Assembly (NCBI GenBank): GCA_015491705.1 | Contig: WFVK01000026.1 | Location: 1 to 13,320 of the forward strand | Length of the DNA: 13,320 nt | Origin: Nitrospirota bacterium | GTDB taxonomy: Bacteria; Nitrospirota; Thermodesulfovibrionia; UBA6902 | Direction of reading: 5' to 3' | Part shown: positions 1 through 6,759 of the stretch, piece after piece | Position numbering within the stretch: position 1 is the first letter of the stretch | How the letters are laid out: each line of letters begins with the position of its first letter | The notes under the pieces: generated by a model | The model's input: only the letters and a program-made list of their open reading frames with translations | Database searches by the model: none | What the model was told of the DNA's origin: nothing | Position numbers and translations under genes: made by a program

Positions 1-2
1 CC

Positions 3-932
3 TCAGAGGAAAAGGCTCGGAAGGCGATCAGCAGGGGATTCGCCGAAATAAAAAGACTCGATGGGCTCCTGAATTATTTCTCAGAGGACAGCGAAATCAC
101 CGCCGTCAACAGGGCCGCCGGAATCAGGCCGGTCAGGGTAAGCAGGGAGACCCTGGATATAGTGAAAAAGGCCGTGCATATATCTGACATTACAGGCGGG
201 GCATTTGATCCGACCATCGCACCGGTTGTCAGCCTCTGGAACTTTTCCAGGGATATATCAAACCCTTCCGTCCCGTCAAAAGATGCGGTTGCAGATGCAT
301 TGAGACATGTTGATTACAGAAAGATAAAGATAAACACCGCCGCATCCGAGATCTACCTCACTGAAAAGGGCATGGAGCTCGATCTCGGGGGGATAGCCAA
401 GGGCTATGCCGCGGACCGGGCCGTTGAGGCCGTAAAGGCGGAAGGCATAAAGGCGGCCCTTGTCGCAGTGGCCGGTGATATAAGGGGATTCGGACTGAAT
501 CCCTCCTCAGGACACGGATGGAGGCTGGGCATTCAGGACCCGAGACCCGCGACCGTTTCAGAACGGCCGTGGGAGGATATATTTGCAACCCTTGAACTCA
601 GGGACAAGGCAATCTCAACATCAGGCGATTACCAGCGTTTTTTTATAAAGGACGGCAGGCGCTATTTCCATATCCTCGACCCCGCGACGGGATTCCCCGC
701 TGATACGGACCTGATCAGCGTCACGGTACTTGCACCCGAGGGGTATGTCACGGACAGCCTTGCAACGGCCGTATTTGTCCTCGGCGTGGAAAAGGGGATG
801 AAGCTGCTCGGGTCAATGGGCATTGACGGGGTGCTGGTATGCGCCGACAAAAAAGTCCTGCTTACCCCGAAGTTAAAGGGGGAAATCAATATCCTGAACA
901 CGGCCTATCAGACCCTGAACTATTCCCCGTAG
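3..932 (+). CDS. apbE: ApbE family FAD:protein FMN transferase, 5'-truncated by window edge
   Basis: The protein attaches FMN from FAD to a Thr/Ser of target flavoproteins (for example Rnf/Nqr subunits) and normally acts outside the cytoplasmic membrane. The frame is open from base 3, so the gene begins upstream of the window; the first in-frame GTG at 162 is internal. Family motifs appear in order: YFSEDSEITAVNR near the visible N-terminus, DLGGIAKGYAADRAV (Mg/FAD-binding region), VAGDIRGFG, ISTSGDYQRFF, HILDPATGFPA, and near the C-terminus VTDSLATAVFVLG containing the conserved DS/T-A metal-ligand region. The C-terminal half is complete and ends in TAG. Any signal peptide or lipobox would lie outside the window, so export cannot be judged. 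The target flavoprotein is not encoded here. The terminator at 992-1029 follows. The family call is very secure; the target is unknown. Confidence 0.95.
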   Translation, partial: SEEKARKAISRGFAEIKRLDGLLNYFSEDSEITAVNRAAGIRPVRVSRETLDIVKKAVHISDITGGAFDPTIAPVVSLWNFSRDISNPSVPSKDAVADALRHVDYRKIKINTAASEIYLTEKGMELDLGGIAKGYAADRAVEAVKAEGIKAALVAVAGDIRGFGLNPSSGHGWRLGIQDPRPATVSERPWEDIFATLELRDKAISTSGDYQRFFIKDGRRYFHILDPATGFPADTDLISVTVLAPEGYVTDSLATAVFVLGVEKGMKLLGSMGIDGVLVCADKKVLLTPKLKGEINILNTAYQTLNYSP

Positions 933-984
933 CCTGCGGCTGCCGCGCAAGCAACGCGCCTGGCCTGCAGTTGTTTGGAAATTC

Positions 985-1389
985 TCACCGGGAAGGCCCG
1001 TTTCCGGGGCCTTCAGCGGCCGTTTTTTTCAGGTGGTTTTGCTTGTATTCGTCATACTTCTTTGCGCTGCCGCGGACCATGTGTGCGGGATATTTCTCCC
1101 TGTTTTTCTCCAGTTTGCGGGCAACTGTTTCCTCGATATCGACGTTGAGGTCATGGCACAGGTAGGTGAGATAAATGGCTATGTCCGCAATCTCCTCGGC
1201 AACGCCTTCAGCGGTTTCGCCTTTCAGCATTTCGGCAACTTCCCTGTCCGTCTTCCACTGGAAGTTTTCAAGAAGCTCGGAGGCCTCGATCACCAGTGAA
1301 ACGGCAAGGTCCTTGGGCCTGTGAAATTTCTCCCAGTCCCGCTCCCTGCGGAACTCCAGCAGTTTCCTCTTTAAGTCATCACTGACCAT
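985..1389 (-). CDS. MazG-like nucleotide pyrophosphohydrolase (RS21-C6/dCTPase type)
   Basis: This is an all-alpha NTP pyrophosphohydrolase that would hydrolyse (d)NTPs to monophosphate and pyrophosphate, probably house-cleaning of modified or excess dNTPs in the cytosol. The 134-residue product shows the Mg-binding signature ExxE...ExxD as EASE (35-38) and EIAD (66-69). It also has the RS21-C6-type features NFQW (42-45), YLTYLCHDLNVDI (73-85) and a C-terminal KYP...GSAKKY block. The ATG at 1389 was chosen because GAGGGGG lies just upstream; a GTG 27 bp farther out would add nine unconserved residues with a poorly spaced ribosome-binding site. The last 17 residues (Gly/Pro-rich) fall beyond the conserved domain and are encoded by the apbE terminator. 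It diverges from fmdB across a repeat-rich gap. The exact substrate cannot be told from sequence. Confidence 0.9.
   Translation of the reverse strand: MVSDDLKRKLLEFRRERDWEKFHRPKDLAVSLVIEASELLENFQWKTDREVAEMLKGETAEGVAEEIADIAIYLTYLCHDLNVDIEETVARKLEKNREKYPAHMVRGSAKKYDEYKQNHLKKTAAEGPGNGPSR
992..1029 (+). terminator. Intrinsic terminator of apbE, embedded in the mazG-like 3' end
   Basis: A perfect 8-bp stem GAAGGCCC / GGGCCTTC (992-999 and 1007-1014, 7-nt loop) is followed by AGCGGCCG and a run of seven T at 1023-1029. The T run is 8 nt from the stem, a little farther than ideal, although the GCGGCCG bases could lengthen the structure. It points in the apbE direction and lies within the last codons of the convergent nucleotide pyrophosphohydrolase gene. 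Confidence 0.7.
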
Positions 1390-1416
1390 GCAATCCCCCT
1401 CTCTGAATTTCAGCAC

Positions 1417-1459
1417 ACCTCACAGTGCCATTAACATACCGCCCCTTTATGCAAAATCG
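1417..1459. repeat. Palindromic repeat, copy a (short, diverged)
   Basis: This is a short, diverged member of the family best seen at 1479-1556. The left arm ACCTCACAGTGCCATTAA (1417-1434) and right arm TTTATGCAAAATCG (1446-1459) flank a very short core. It lies directly upstream of the mazG-like gene. It most resembles the copy between mtnA and the prenyltransferase (9218-9267), which shares CACAGTG/TACAGTG and CCTTTATGC. Confidence 0.5.
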
Positions 1460-1478
1460 ACAACACAGCCGGACATAA

Positions 1479-1556
1479 ACCTTACAGTTGCATAACACCA
1501 TCGCTTTATAAAGGTTTTACGGCGGGCTCTCCGGCCGGTTTATGCAACGTTAAGGT
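1479..1556 (+). repeat. Palindromic repeat, copy b (full length, type copy)
   Basis: This is a 78-bp element with near-perfect terminal inverted arms. The left arm is ACCTTACAGTTGCATAA (1479-1495). The right arm TTATGCAACGTTAAGGT (1540-1556) is its reverse complement except for two positions. The core includes ATCGCTTTATAAAGG and GGGCTCTCCGGCCGG. The last 59 bp match 8172-8230 at 57 of 59 positions, which indicates recent spread or concerted evolution. No protein is encoded. It looks like a REP/MITE-type intergenic element. Confidence 0.85.
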
Positions 1557-1583
1557 AAATTGTTTCGTAGATTATAACACTTA

Positions 1584-1649
1584 ACCTTACAGTTGCATAA
1601 GAACATCGCCGGCGGGGGCCCTCACGCCCGATTATGCAGCCATCAGGGT
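1584..1649. repeat. Palindromic repeat, copy c (diverged right arm)
   Basis: The left arm ACCTTACAGTTGCATAA (1584-1600) is identical to copy b. The right arm TTATGCAGCCATCAGGGT (1632-1649) is degraded. The core is shorter and GC-rich, with a GGGC/GCCC stem. It ends only a few bases before the -35 of the fmdB promoter. Confidence 0.75.
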
Positions 1650-1652
1650 TTA

Positions 1653-1682
1653 TTGACTTGTCCGGGGCGGAAGAGATAAAAT
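1653..1682 (+). promoter_or_regulatory. Sigma70-type promoter for the fmdB-like gene
   Basis: TTGACT (1653-1658) and TAAAAT (1677-1682) are separated by 18 bp. Transcription would start near 1689, leaving a leader of about 28 nt before the ATG at 1717. The site lies directly after repeat copy c. It is supported by sequence match only. Confidence 0.65.
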
Positions 1683-1716
1683 ATTGAGGCAATCAAGACA
1701 AGCCGAGGAGGAAGCA

Positions 1717-1920
1717 ATGCCCATCTACGAGTATATCTGCCTTAAATGCGATAACAAGTTTGCGCTTCTTCAGAGTTTGTATCCGGCCGAAAACAATGCC
1801 GAATGTCCCAAGTGCTCTTCAAGAAAAGTAAAGAAGGTCATCTCCACCTTCAGTCTTGGAACAGATTCAGGCAACAGCGCCTCCCCGATGCCGGCCAGCG
1901 GTTTCAGCGGCGGCGGCTGA
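1717..1920 (+). CDS. FmdB-type small zinc-ribbon protein
   Basis: This is a 67-residue protein of the CxxC_CxxC_SSSS (FmdB regulatory) family. It starts MPIYEY and carries two cysteine pairs, CLKC and CPKC, that should bind one zinc. These are followed by the characteristic Ser/Lys stretch (SSRKVKKVIS) and a low-complexity Gly/Ser tail ending SGGG. The ATG at 1717 has GAGGAGGA at 1705-1712 upstream. An in-frame TTG at 1684 would add eleven unconserved residues and is rejected. Members were named after a putative regulator of formamidase/amidase genes, but the role of most, including this one, is not established. It appears monocistronic and converges on hflX. Identification is by the N-terminal motif and zinc ribbon. 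Confidence 0.88.
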   Translation: MPIYEYICLKCDNKFALLQSLYPAENNAECPKCSSRKVKKVISTFSLGTDSGNSASPMPASGFSGGG

Positions 1921-2036
1921 GGCATACGTTCCTGCTGAACAGGCTGTTCAGCCTGGCTTCATATGTGCGCCGGTAAACCCTGCTGCAGCAGATCACCACG
2001 CCCCTCCTGCGAGCATAGAGGCGTCAAGCGGTAAGG

Positions 2037-3695
2037 TCAGCCCCCTTCCTGCCTGTTGCGGCGGTTGCCGTGCGGCCAGAGGCGGTCCTCTATGGCCTTC
2101 AGAAGCCCCTGAAACGTACGGGGGTCCCTGGCTGAAACAGAGACGGCGTTGAACCGGCTGCAGAGGGCCCTCACTTCATCTTTGTCCATAAGGTCTTCCT
2201 TGTTGAAGACGAGCAGCACGGGCCTGGAGGAAAGCCCGAGATCGGCGAGGATTTTTTCCACGGACCTGATATGCTGCCCGAACCTGGGATTGGATATATC
2301 CACCACGTGCAGGAGCAGGTCCGCATCCCTCAGTTCTTCAAGTGTGGCCCTGAAGGCCGCGAAAAGGTCCCTGGGCAGGTCGCGGATAAAGCCGACCGTA
2401 TCCGTGATTATTACATCTCTTTCCCTGGGAAACCTCAGTCTCCTGCTTGCCGTGTCAAGGGTTGCAAACATCTTGTCCTCCACGGACGTGGCACTCCCCG
2501 TGAGGTTGTTAAGCAATGTTGATTTCCCTGCATTCGTATAGCCCACGATCGATATGATGGGGATGCCCCTGGCGGCCCGAAGCGCCTTTCTCTGCTGCCG
2601 GGCCCGGCTGAGGGACTGAAGCTGTTTTTCAAGGAGCGTTATCCTCTCCCTCACCCGTCTCCTGTCCACTTCCAGCTTCATTTCACCCGGGCCCCTTCCC
2701 CCGATGCCGCCCATGAGCCTGGACATTGCAGTGCCTTTTCCCGTAAGCCGCGGGAGCCTGTAACGCAGTTGCGCGAGCTCGACCTGCACCTTTCCGTCCC
2801 TGCTGTGGGCCCGGCGGGCGAATATGTCAAGGATAAGCTGGGAGCGGTCTATGACCTTCAGCTCTGTCATGTCGCTGATGGCCTTTGACTGGGAGGGATT
2901 GAGGTCCTGGTCGAATATCAGCAGGGTCGCGCCCCTGTTCATGGCCTTGATGACAAGGTCCTTTATCTTGCCTTCTCCCATGAGATACTTAGGATTGATA
3001 TGCGTGGGTCTCTGAAGTACCGTATCAAGCACTATTACATCAGCGGCGGCGGCAAGCTCCCTGAGCTCTTCCATGGAGTCTTCCTGTTCATGCCTCGGCC
3101 TGCGCGTTACACTCACAAGGACGGCCCTCTCCCTGTTGTCCTTTACGTCGAAGCCCGTCCTGTGTGACTGCATCCCCTCCTCTATGGACGAGACAAGGCC
3201 GCCGAAGTCTTCAAACGCCCTGTCCATCCCGTGAAAAGGCACCGGGCCTTTTACTTCATATGTTGTGTCTTCACCGGAGGGATACAGGTATGCAAGTGTG
3301 ACACTGTCCGGCCGGCCGTCTTTCAGTCCTATGACGATGAGCGCATCAAGCCTGAGCAGTGAGAGGTCCGTGATATCGTCCCGGGTTATGCCTTCGCTCT
3401 TCAGGTGGGTATGGATCAGCCTCAGCCCCCGGAGGACCTTTCTGCCGAGCGGGCAGCCGGAAAGGTCGGGGATAAAGATGCCCTTTGCATCCCCGATGAT
3501 GACATGGGTTATATTGCCTCCCCTGTCCGCAAGCACGCCGACCTGCCGGCCTGTGGAGGCGGAGCAGTCCGCCATGTATTTTGCAAGTTCCGCTGTAAGG
3601 GCCTTTTCTCTTGGAATGCGCCTCCTGTAGAGCCTTTCAAGGGACTTGAGCTCGCTCTTTTTCAGGCCTCCCGTGTTTCCGAATACCGATGGAAT
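2037..3695 (-). CDS. hflX: GTPase HflX, long form, probable ATT start
   Basis: HflX is a ribosome-associated GTPase that binds 50S/70S particles and can split stalled or stressed ribosomes. The N-terminal HflX domain includes the blocks RQVGVLADRGG, GLRLIHTHL and DDITDLSLLRLD, then GRGPGEMKLEVDRRRVRERI before the G domain. The G domain has P-loop GYTNAGKST (about residue 385), DTVGFI (G3) and NKED (G4). The first ATG is at 3575, but the same frame upstream encodes conserved long-HflX sequence: GNTGGLKKSELKSLERLYRR, then RIP and ELAKY. No ATG, GTG or TTG exists between the polA stop and that segment. An ATT at 3693-3695 lies 6 nt after AGGAGG and is chosen, giving 552 residues. If the upstream codons are not translated, the protein is 512 aa from 3575. 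It follows polA by about 27 bp and is probably co-transcribed with it. Confidence 0.9.
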   Translation of the reverse strand: MPSVFGNTGGLKKSELKSLERLYRRRIPREKALTAELAKYMADCSASTGRQVGVLADRGGNITHVIIGDAKGIFIPDLSGCPLGRKVLRGLRLIHTHLKSEGITRDDITDLSLLRLDALIVIGLKDGRPDSVTLAYLYPSGEDTTYEVKGPVPFHGMDRAFEDFGGLVSSIEEGMQSHRTGFDVKDNRERAVLVSVTRRPRHEQEDSMEELRELAAAADVIVLDTVLQRPTHINPKYLMGEGKIKDLVIKAMNRGATLLIFDQDLNPSQSKAISDMTELKVIDRSQLILDIFARRAHSRDGKVQVELAQLRYRLPRLTGKGTAMSRLMGGIGGRGPGEMKLEVDRRRVRERITLLEKQLQSLSRARQQRKALRAARGIPIISIVGYTNAGKSTLLNNLTGSATSVEDKMFATLDTASRRLRFPRERDVIITDTVGFIRDLPRDLFAAFRATLEELRDADLLLHVVDISNPRFGQHIRSVEKILADLGLSSRPVLLVFNKEDLMDKDEVRALCSRFNAVSVSARDPRTFQGLLKAIEDRLWPHGNRRNRQEGG

Positions 3696-3701
3696 AAAAT
3701 A

Positions 3702-3707
3702 CCTCCT
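3702..3707 (-). promoter_or_regulatory. Shine-Dalgarno AGGAGG deciding the hflX start
   Basis: A perfect AGGAGG on the minus strand sits 17-22 nt after the polA TGA and 6 nt before the ATT at 3695. The only nearby ATG (at 3712, in another frame) overlaps this site and opens a 16-codon frame, so it is not a credible start. Position and spacing point to initiation at ATT. Confidence 0.65.
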
Positions 3708-3722
3708 GTCATTAAAACAAAT

Positions 3723-6380
3723 TCAATGGGCCTCGGCCCAGTTTGCGCCGATACCGATATCCGCCTTCAGGGGAACAGAGAGCCTTACCGCATTTTCCAT
3801 CTCTTCCCTGACCAGTGCGCTGACTCTATCCCTTTCATGCCCCGGCATTTCAAACAGCAGCTCGTCATGCACCTGCAGCACCATCCTCGTCTTTAAATCT
3901 TCCCTTTTTATCCTCTTCCATATATTCAGCATCGACACCTTGATTATATCCGCTGCCGAGCCCTGGACAGGTGAATTGACAGCGAGCCTTTCACCGAGCT
4001 GCCGGATATTCCTGTTTCTACTCCTCAGTTCGGGGATCGCCCGTTTCCTGCCGAGGATGGTGGTGACATAACCGGTCTCGGCGGCCTCTTTTATGAGCCT
4101 GTCTATATAATCCCGCACCCCGCTGTGCCTGGCGAAATACGTATCTATATAATACCTGGCCTCCTCCGGGGATATTCCCAACTGCCGGCTGAGCCCGTAG
4201 GGGCTGATGCCGTAAATGACCCCGAAGTTTACGCTCTTTGCACTGCGTCTCATCTCCTCTGTCACATCTTCAGGGGCAACGCCGAACAATTCACAGGCGG
4301 TCCCTGTATGGATGTCTCCGTGGTTTTTAAACGCCTCGATGAGTTTTTCGTCATTACTCAGGTGGGCGAGGATGCGGAGTTCTATCTGGGAATAATCCGA
4401 TGAAAGCAGGAGGTTGCCGTTTTCAGCTATGAAGGCCTCCCTTATCTTCCTGCCCCACTCGCCCCTGATGGGGATGTTCTGCAGGTTGGGTTCCGAACTG
4501 CTGAGCCTTCCTGTTGCGGTTATCGTCTGGTTGAATGATGTATGCAGTCTCCCTGTTCCGGGATTGACGAGCTTCGGCAGGGCGTCCACATATGTATTCA
4601 GCAGCTTTGACAGCCCCCTGTATTCGATTATCTCCCGCGGCAGTTCGTGCTCGGGCGCGAGCTGTTCAAGCACGTCTATATTGGTTGAATATCCCGTCTT
4701 TGTCTTTTTTGCGGGTTTGAGGCCTATCTTCCCGAACAGTATCTCCTGGAGCTGCCTGGGCGAATTGATGTTGAATTCCTCGCCCGCGAGGAAGTATATC
4801 CTCTTTTCAATGCCTGCAAGCTCTGCAGACAGTCTCTCCGAGAAGGATTTCATCAGCCGGAGATCGATTTTTATGCCGGCCATTTCCATGTCCGCAAGGA
4901 CCTCTATGAGCGGTATCTCCAGGTCGTGGAAGAGGGCTGAAAGGTTTTCCTTTCTGATTGCGGGCTCAAAATACCTCTTCAGCCGCAATGTCACCGCGGC
5001 ATCTTCCCCCGAGTACTCGGCGGCCTCGTCCACGGGCACCTCGCTGAAATTCTTCCTCCCCCTGCCCATTACATCCCTGAAAGACATCTTCTTTATGCCG
5101 AGACGCTCCATGGCCGTGTCGGTGAGGTTGTGATTCGTCTTGTTGGGATTAAGCAGGTAGGAGGCGAGCATGGTGTCAAAATCAATGCCCCTCATACAGA
5201 TTCCCTCGTTTCTCAGCACAATAAGGTCATATTTTATGTTGTGCCCTGTCTTGCCGACATGGGGGTTTTCGAGTATCCCCCTCATTCGCCCCAGAACATA
5301 GTCCTTGGGCAACTGCTCCGGCGCGCCGGGATAGGAATGTGCAAGGGGGATATAATACGCCTTCCCGGGCTCCGTGGAAAGCGATATGCCGACAAGCTCC
5401 GCCGTCATCGGCGATGCGGAGGTTGTCTCTGTGTCAATACTCAGCTCATCCCCTATGCCGGAGAGCGCCTCTTCAAGGGACTCCCTGCGGAGAATGGTTA
5501 TATATTCCGTTTCCCCCGCGCCGCCGGCTGCGGAGCGGGGGATCAGGCTGATGAGGCGGCTGAATTCCAGTTTGCGGAAATACTCCAGCACCAGGGGCCA
5601 GTCAGGCTCTCCGGGCCTGAGGTCCTCCACCGATATATCCAGGGGCACATCATAGTGTATGGTTGCAAGCTCCCTGCTCAGCCTGATATCCTCCATGTGG
5701 GCGCACACGGCTTTCCTGGCCCTTGCGTTTTTGATCTTTTCAGGGTTGCTTATCAGGTTGTCGAGGCTTCCGAACTCCTTCAGCAGTTTGACGGCGGTCT
5801 TCTCTCCGATGCCGGGCACACCCGGTATATTGTCCGAGACATCGCCCATCAGGGCTATTATCTCGGGGAAGCGCGAAGGTTCAACGCCGAACCTCCGGAC
5901 CACATCCTCTTCCCCGGTGATCTTCTCCTTCATGGTGTCATAGAGCCTGATCCTGGTGCTTACCGCCTGGCACATGTCCTTGTCGCCTGTCACAATGTAG
6001 ACATCAAGACCCCTTGATTCGCCCTGCCTGGCAAGAGCGCCCAGTATGTCGTCTGCCTCATATCCCTCCTTTTCGATCGTCCGGATTCTGAAGGCGTTTA
6101 TTATTTCCTTTATCAGGGGTATCTGGGGCCTGAGGTCATCGGGCATGGCAGGCCTGTGAGCCTTGTACTTTTCATATGCCTCGTGTCTCTTTGTGGGCCC
6201 CGGCGCGTCAAAGACCACTGCAAAATACCCGGGCTTCTTCTCTCTCAGTATCTTCAGGAGCATGGTGGTAAACCCGTAGACCGCATTTGTGGGGACACCG
6301 CTTGAGGTTGAAAGACCCCTGATTGCATAAAATGCGCGGTATACATAAGAGTTCCCGTCTATAAGGTAAAGGGCCGGCAT
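3723..6380 (-). CDS. polA: DNA polymerase I with 5' nuclease and proofreading domains
   Basis: This 885-residue protein performs gap filling, Okazaki primer removal and repair synthesis. The N-terminal 5' nuclease (about 1-290) shows YLIDGNSYVYRAFYAI, VFDAPGPTKRHE, YEADDILG, VTGDKDM and GDVSDNIPGVPGIGEKTA. The 3'-5' exonuclease keeps all three motifs (IDTETTS, GHNIKYDL, YSGEDAAVTLRL), so proofreading should be active, unlike Taq-type enzymes. The polymerase domain has motif A DYSQIELRILAHLS, motif B RRSAKSVNFGVIYG and motif C QVHDELLFE. Length is normal for a three-domain PolA. The start at 6380 has AGGAG about 13 nt upstream, which is long but there is no better choice. hflX follows in the same phase. 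Its 5' leader carries the hairpin of repeat copy d. Confidence 0.98.
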   Translation of the reverse strand: MPALYLIDGNSYVYRAFYAIRGLSTSSGVPTNAVYGFTTMLLKILREKKPGYFAVVFDAPGPTKRHEAYEKYKAHRPAMPDDLRPQIPLIKEIINAFRIRTIEKEGYEADDILGALARQGESRGLDVYIVTGDKDMCQAVSTRIRLYDTMKEKITGEEDVVRRFGVEPSRFPEIIALMGDVSDNIPGVPGIGEKTAVKLLKEFGSLDNLISNPEKIKNARARKAVCAHMEDIRLSRELATIHYDVPLDISVEDLRPGEPDWPLVLEYFRKLEFSRLISLIPRSAAGGAGETEYITILRRESLEEALSGIGDELSIDTETTSASPMTAELVGISLSTEPGKAYYIPLAHSYPGAPEQLPKDYVLGRMRGILENPHVGKTGHNIKYDLIVLRNEGICMRGIDFDTMLASYLLNPNKTNHNLTDTAMERLGIKKMSFRDVMGRGRKNFSEVPVDEAAEYSGEDAAVTLRLKRYFEPAIRKENLSALFHDLEIPLIEVLADMEMAGIKIDLRLMKSFSERLSAELAGIEKRIYFLAGEEFNINSPRQLQEILFGKIGLKPAKKTKTGYSTNIDVLEQLAPEHELPREIIEYRGLSKLLNTYVDALPKLVNPGTGRLHTSFNQTITATGRLSSSEPNLQNIPIRGEWGRKIREAFIAENGNLLLSSDYSQIELRILAHLSNDEKLIEAFKNHGDIHTGTACELFGVAPEDVTEEMRRSAKSVNFGVIYGISPYGLSRQLGISPEEARYYIDTYFARHSGVRDYIDRLIKEAAETGYVTTILGRKRAIPELRSRNRNIRQLGERLAVNSPVQGSAADIIKVSMLNIWKRIKREDLKTRMVLQVHDELLFEMPGHERDRVSALVREEMENAVRLSVPLKADIGIGANWAEAH

Positions 6381-6403
6381 TGCCGTGTTTCATCTCCTGG
6401 TAA

Positions 6404-6442
6404 TGGGGCAGGCTCGCCTGCCGGTTTATGCAATATTAAGGT
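6404..6442 (+). repeat. Palindromic repeat, copy d (right half only)
   Basis: This is a partial copy: a perfect stem GGCAGG-CTCG-CCTGCC at 6407-6422, then the right arm TTATGCAATATTAAGGT at 6426-6442. The left arm and ATCGCTTTATAAAGG core are missing. It lies in the leader of polA, where it would form a hairpin in the mRNA. Confidence 0.7.
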
Positions 6443-6450
6443 GAACAGAC

Positions 6451-6615
6451 TAATTAGTATCTGTTGCGGAAAGTCATTATCTGATCAGCCCGCTGTCATT
6501 TCGAACGAAGTGAGAAATCTTGCCCCGTCGCAATATAAAGATTTCTCCCGCTGGTCGAAATGACGCAAGCTCAGGATTAGTTTCAAAAATCAGCTCCCGC
6601 AACATGAACTAATTA
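6451..6615. repeat. Nested inverted repeat (165-bp cruciform-like block)
   Basis: The outer arms TAATTAGTATCTGTTGCGG (6451-6469) and CCGCAACATGAACTAATTA (6597-6615) are inverted copies with 16 of 19 pairs matching. They enclose the inner inverted repeat at 6494-6564. No open frame is seen. The symmetry suggests a non-autonomous mobile element, or an element inserted inside another palindrome. Confidence 0.65.
6494..6564. mobile_element. MITE-like element with GTCATTTCGA termini
   Basis: The left end GTCATTTCGAACGAAGTG continues to GAGAAATCTT. The right end reads AAGATTTCTC through GTCGAAATGAC, giving inverted arms of about 27 bp that match at both ends and diverge in the middle. Elements with GTCATT(T/C)CGA..GAAGTGAG..AATCT ends are, from general knowledge, widespread intergenic repeats in many bacterial phyla. 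The element is far too short to encode a transposase, so it would be moved in trans if mobile at all. Confidence 0.6.
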
Positions 6616-6646
6616 TACAAAAGAAGAAAATAATTTGAACGATGTT

Positions 6647-6730
6647 ACCTTGCAGGTGCATAAAACCATGGCCGCCCCCGGCGCGGGGGCGACGTAGGCG
6701 GTTGTAAAGAAACATGCAATAAATTATAGT
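6647..6730. repeat. Palindromic repeat, copy e (diverged, merged with moaC promoter)
   Basis: The left arm ACCTTGCAGGTGCATAA (6647-6663) leads to CATGG and a strong hairpin CGCCCCC-GGCGC-GGGGGCG. A weak trace of the right arm (CATGCAAT) follows near 6713. The distal part overlaps the -35/-10 elements assigned to moaC. Confidence 0.5.
6702..6730 (+). promoter_or_regulatory. Sigma70-type promoter for moaC
   Basis: TTGTAA (6702-6707) and TATAGT (6725-6730) are separated by 17 bp. Transcription would begin near 6737, giving a leader of about 23 nt that contains the ribosome-binding site AGAGGGG. It lies in the distal part of repeat copy e. Sequence match only. Confidence 0.6.
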
Positions 6731-6759
6731 ATTAGAACCGAGTGGAGAGGGGAAATATT

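Noticed and set aside
1417..1649. Three spaced repeats as a CRISPR array
   Set aside because: The units are imperfect palindromes of unequal length, spacers are irregular, and no cas genes are present.
1934..1952. Perfect hairpin GCTGAACA-GGC-TGTTCAGC between the fmdB-like gene and hflX as a terminator
   Set aside because: There is no T run on either side. It could be a transcript-end structure, but sequence does not support an intrinsic terminator. A further palindrome CTGCTGCAGCAG at 1980-1991 is likewise unassigned.
3575..3575. ATG at 3575 as the hflX start
   Set aside because: It has no Shine-Dalgarno (upstream is GAACTTGCAAAATAC) and would cut off the conserved GNTGGLKKSEL segment that the same frame encodes upstream.
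5130..6017. Long plus-strand open frame of 295 codons antisense to polA
   Set aside because: It lies wholly opposite a fully conserved polA reading frame, has no family-like motifs and is rich in Arg/Gly/Pro/His as expected of a mirrored GC-rich coding strand.
6742..6742. GTG at 6742 as the moaC start
   Set aside because: The clear ribosome-binding site AGAGGGG lies downstream of it and matches the ATG at 6760.
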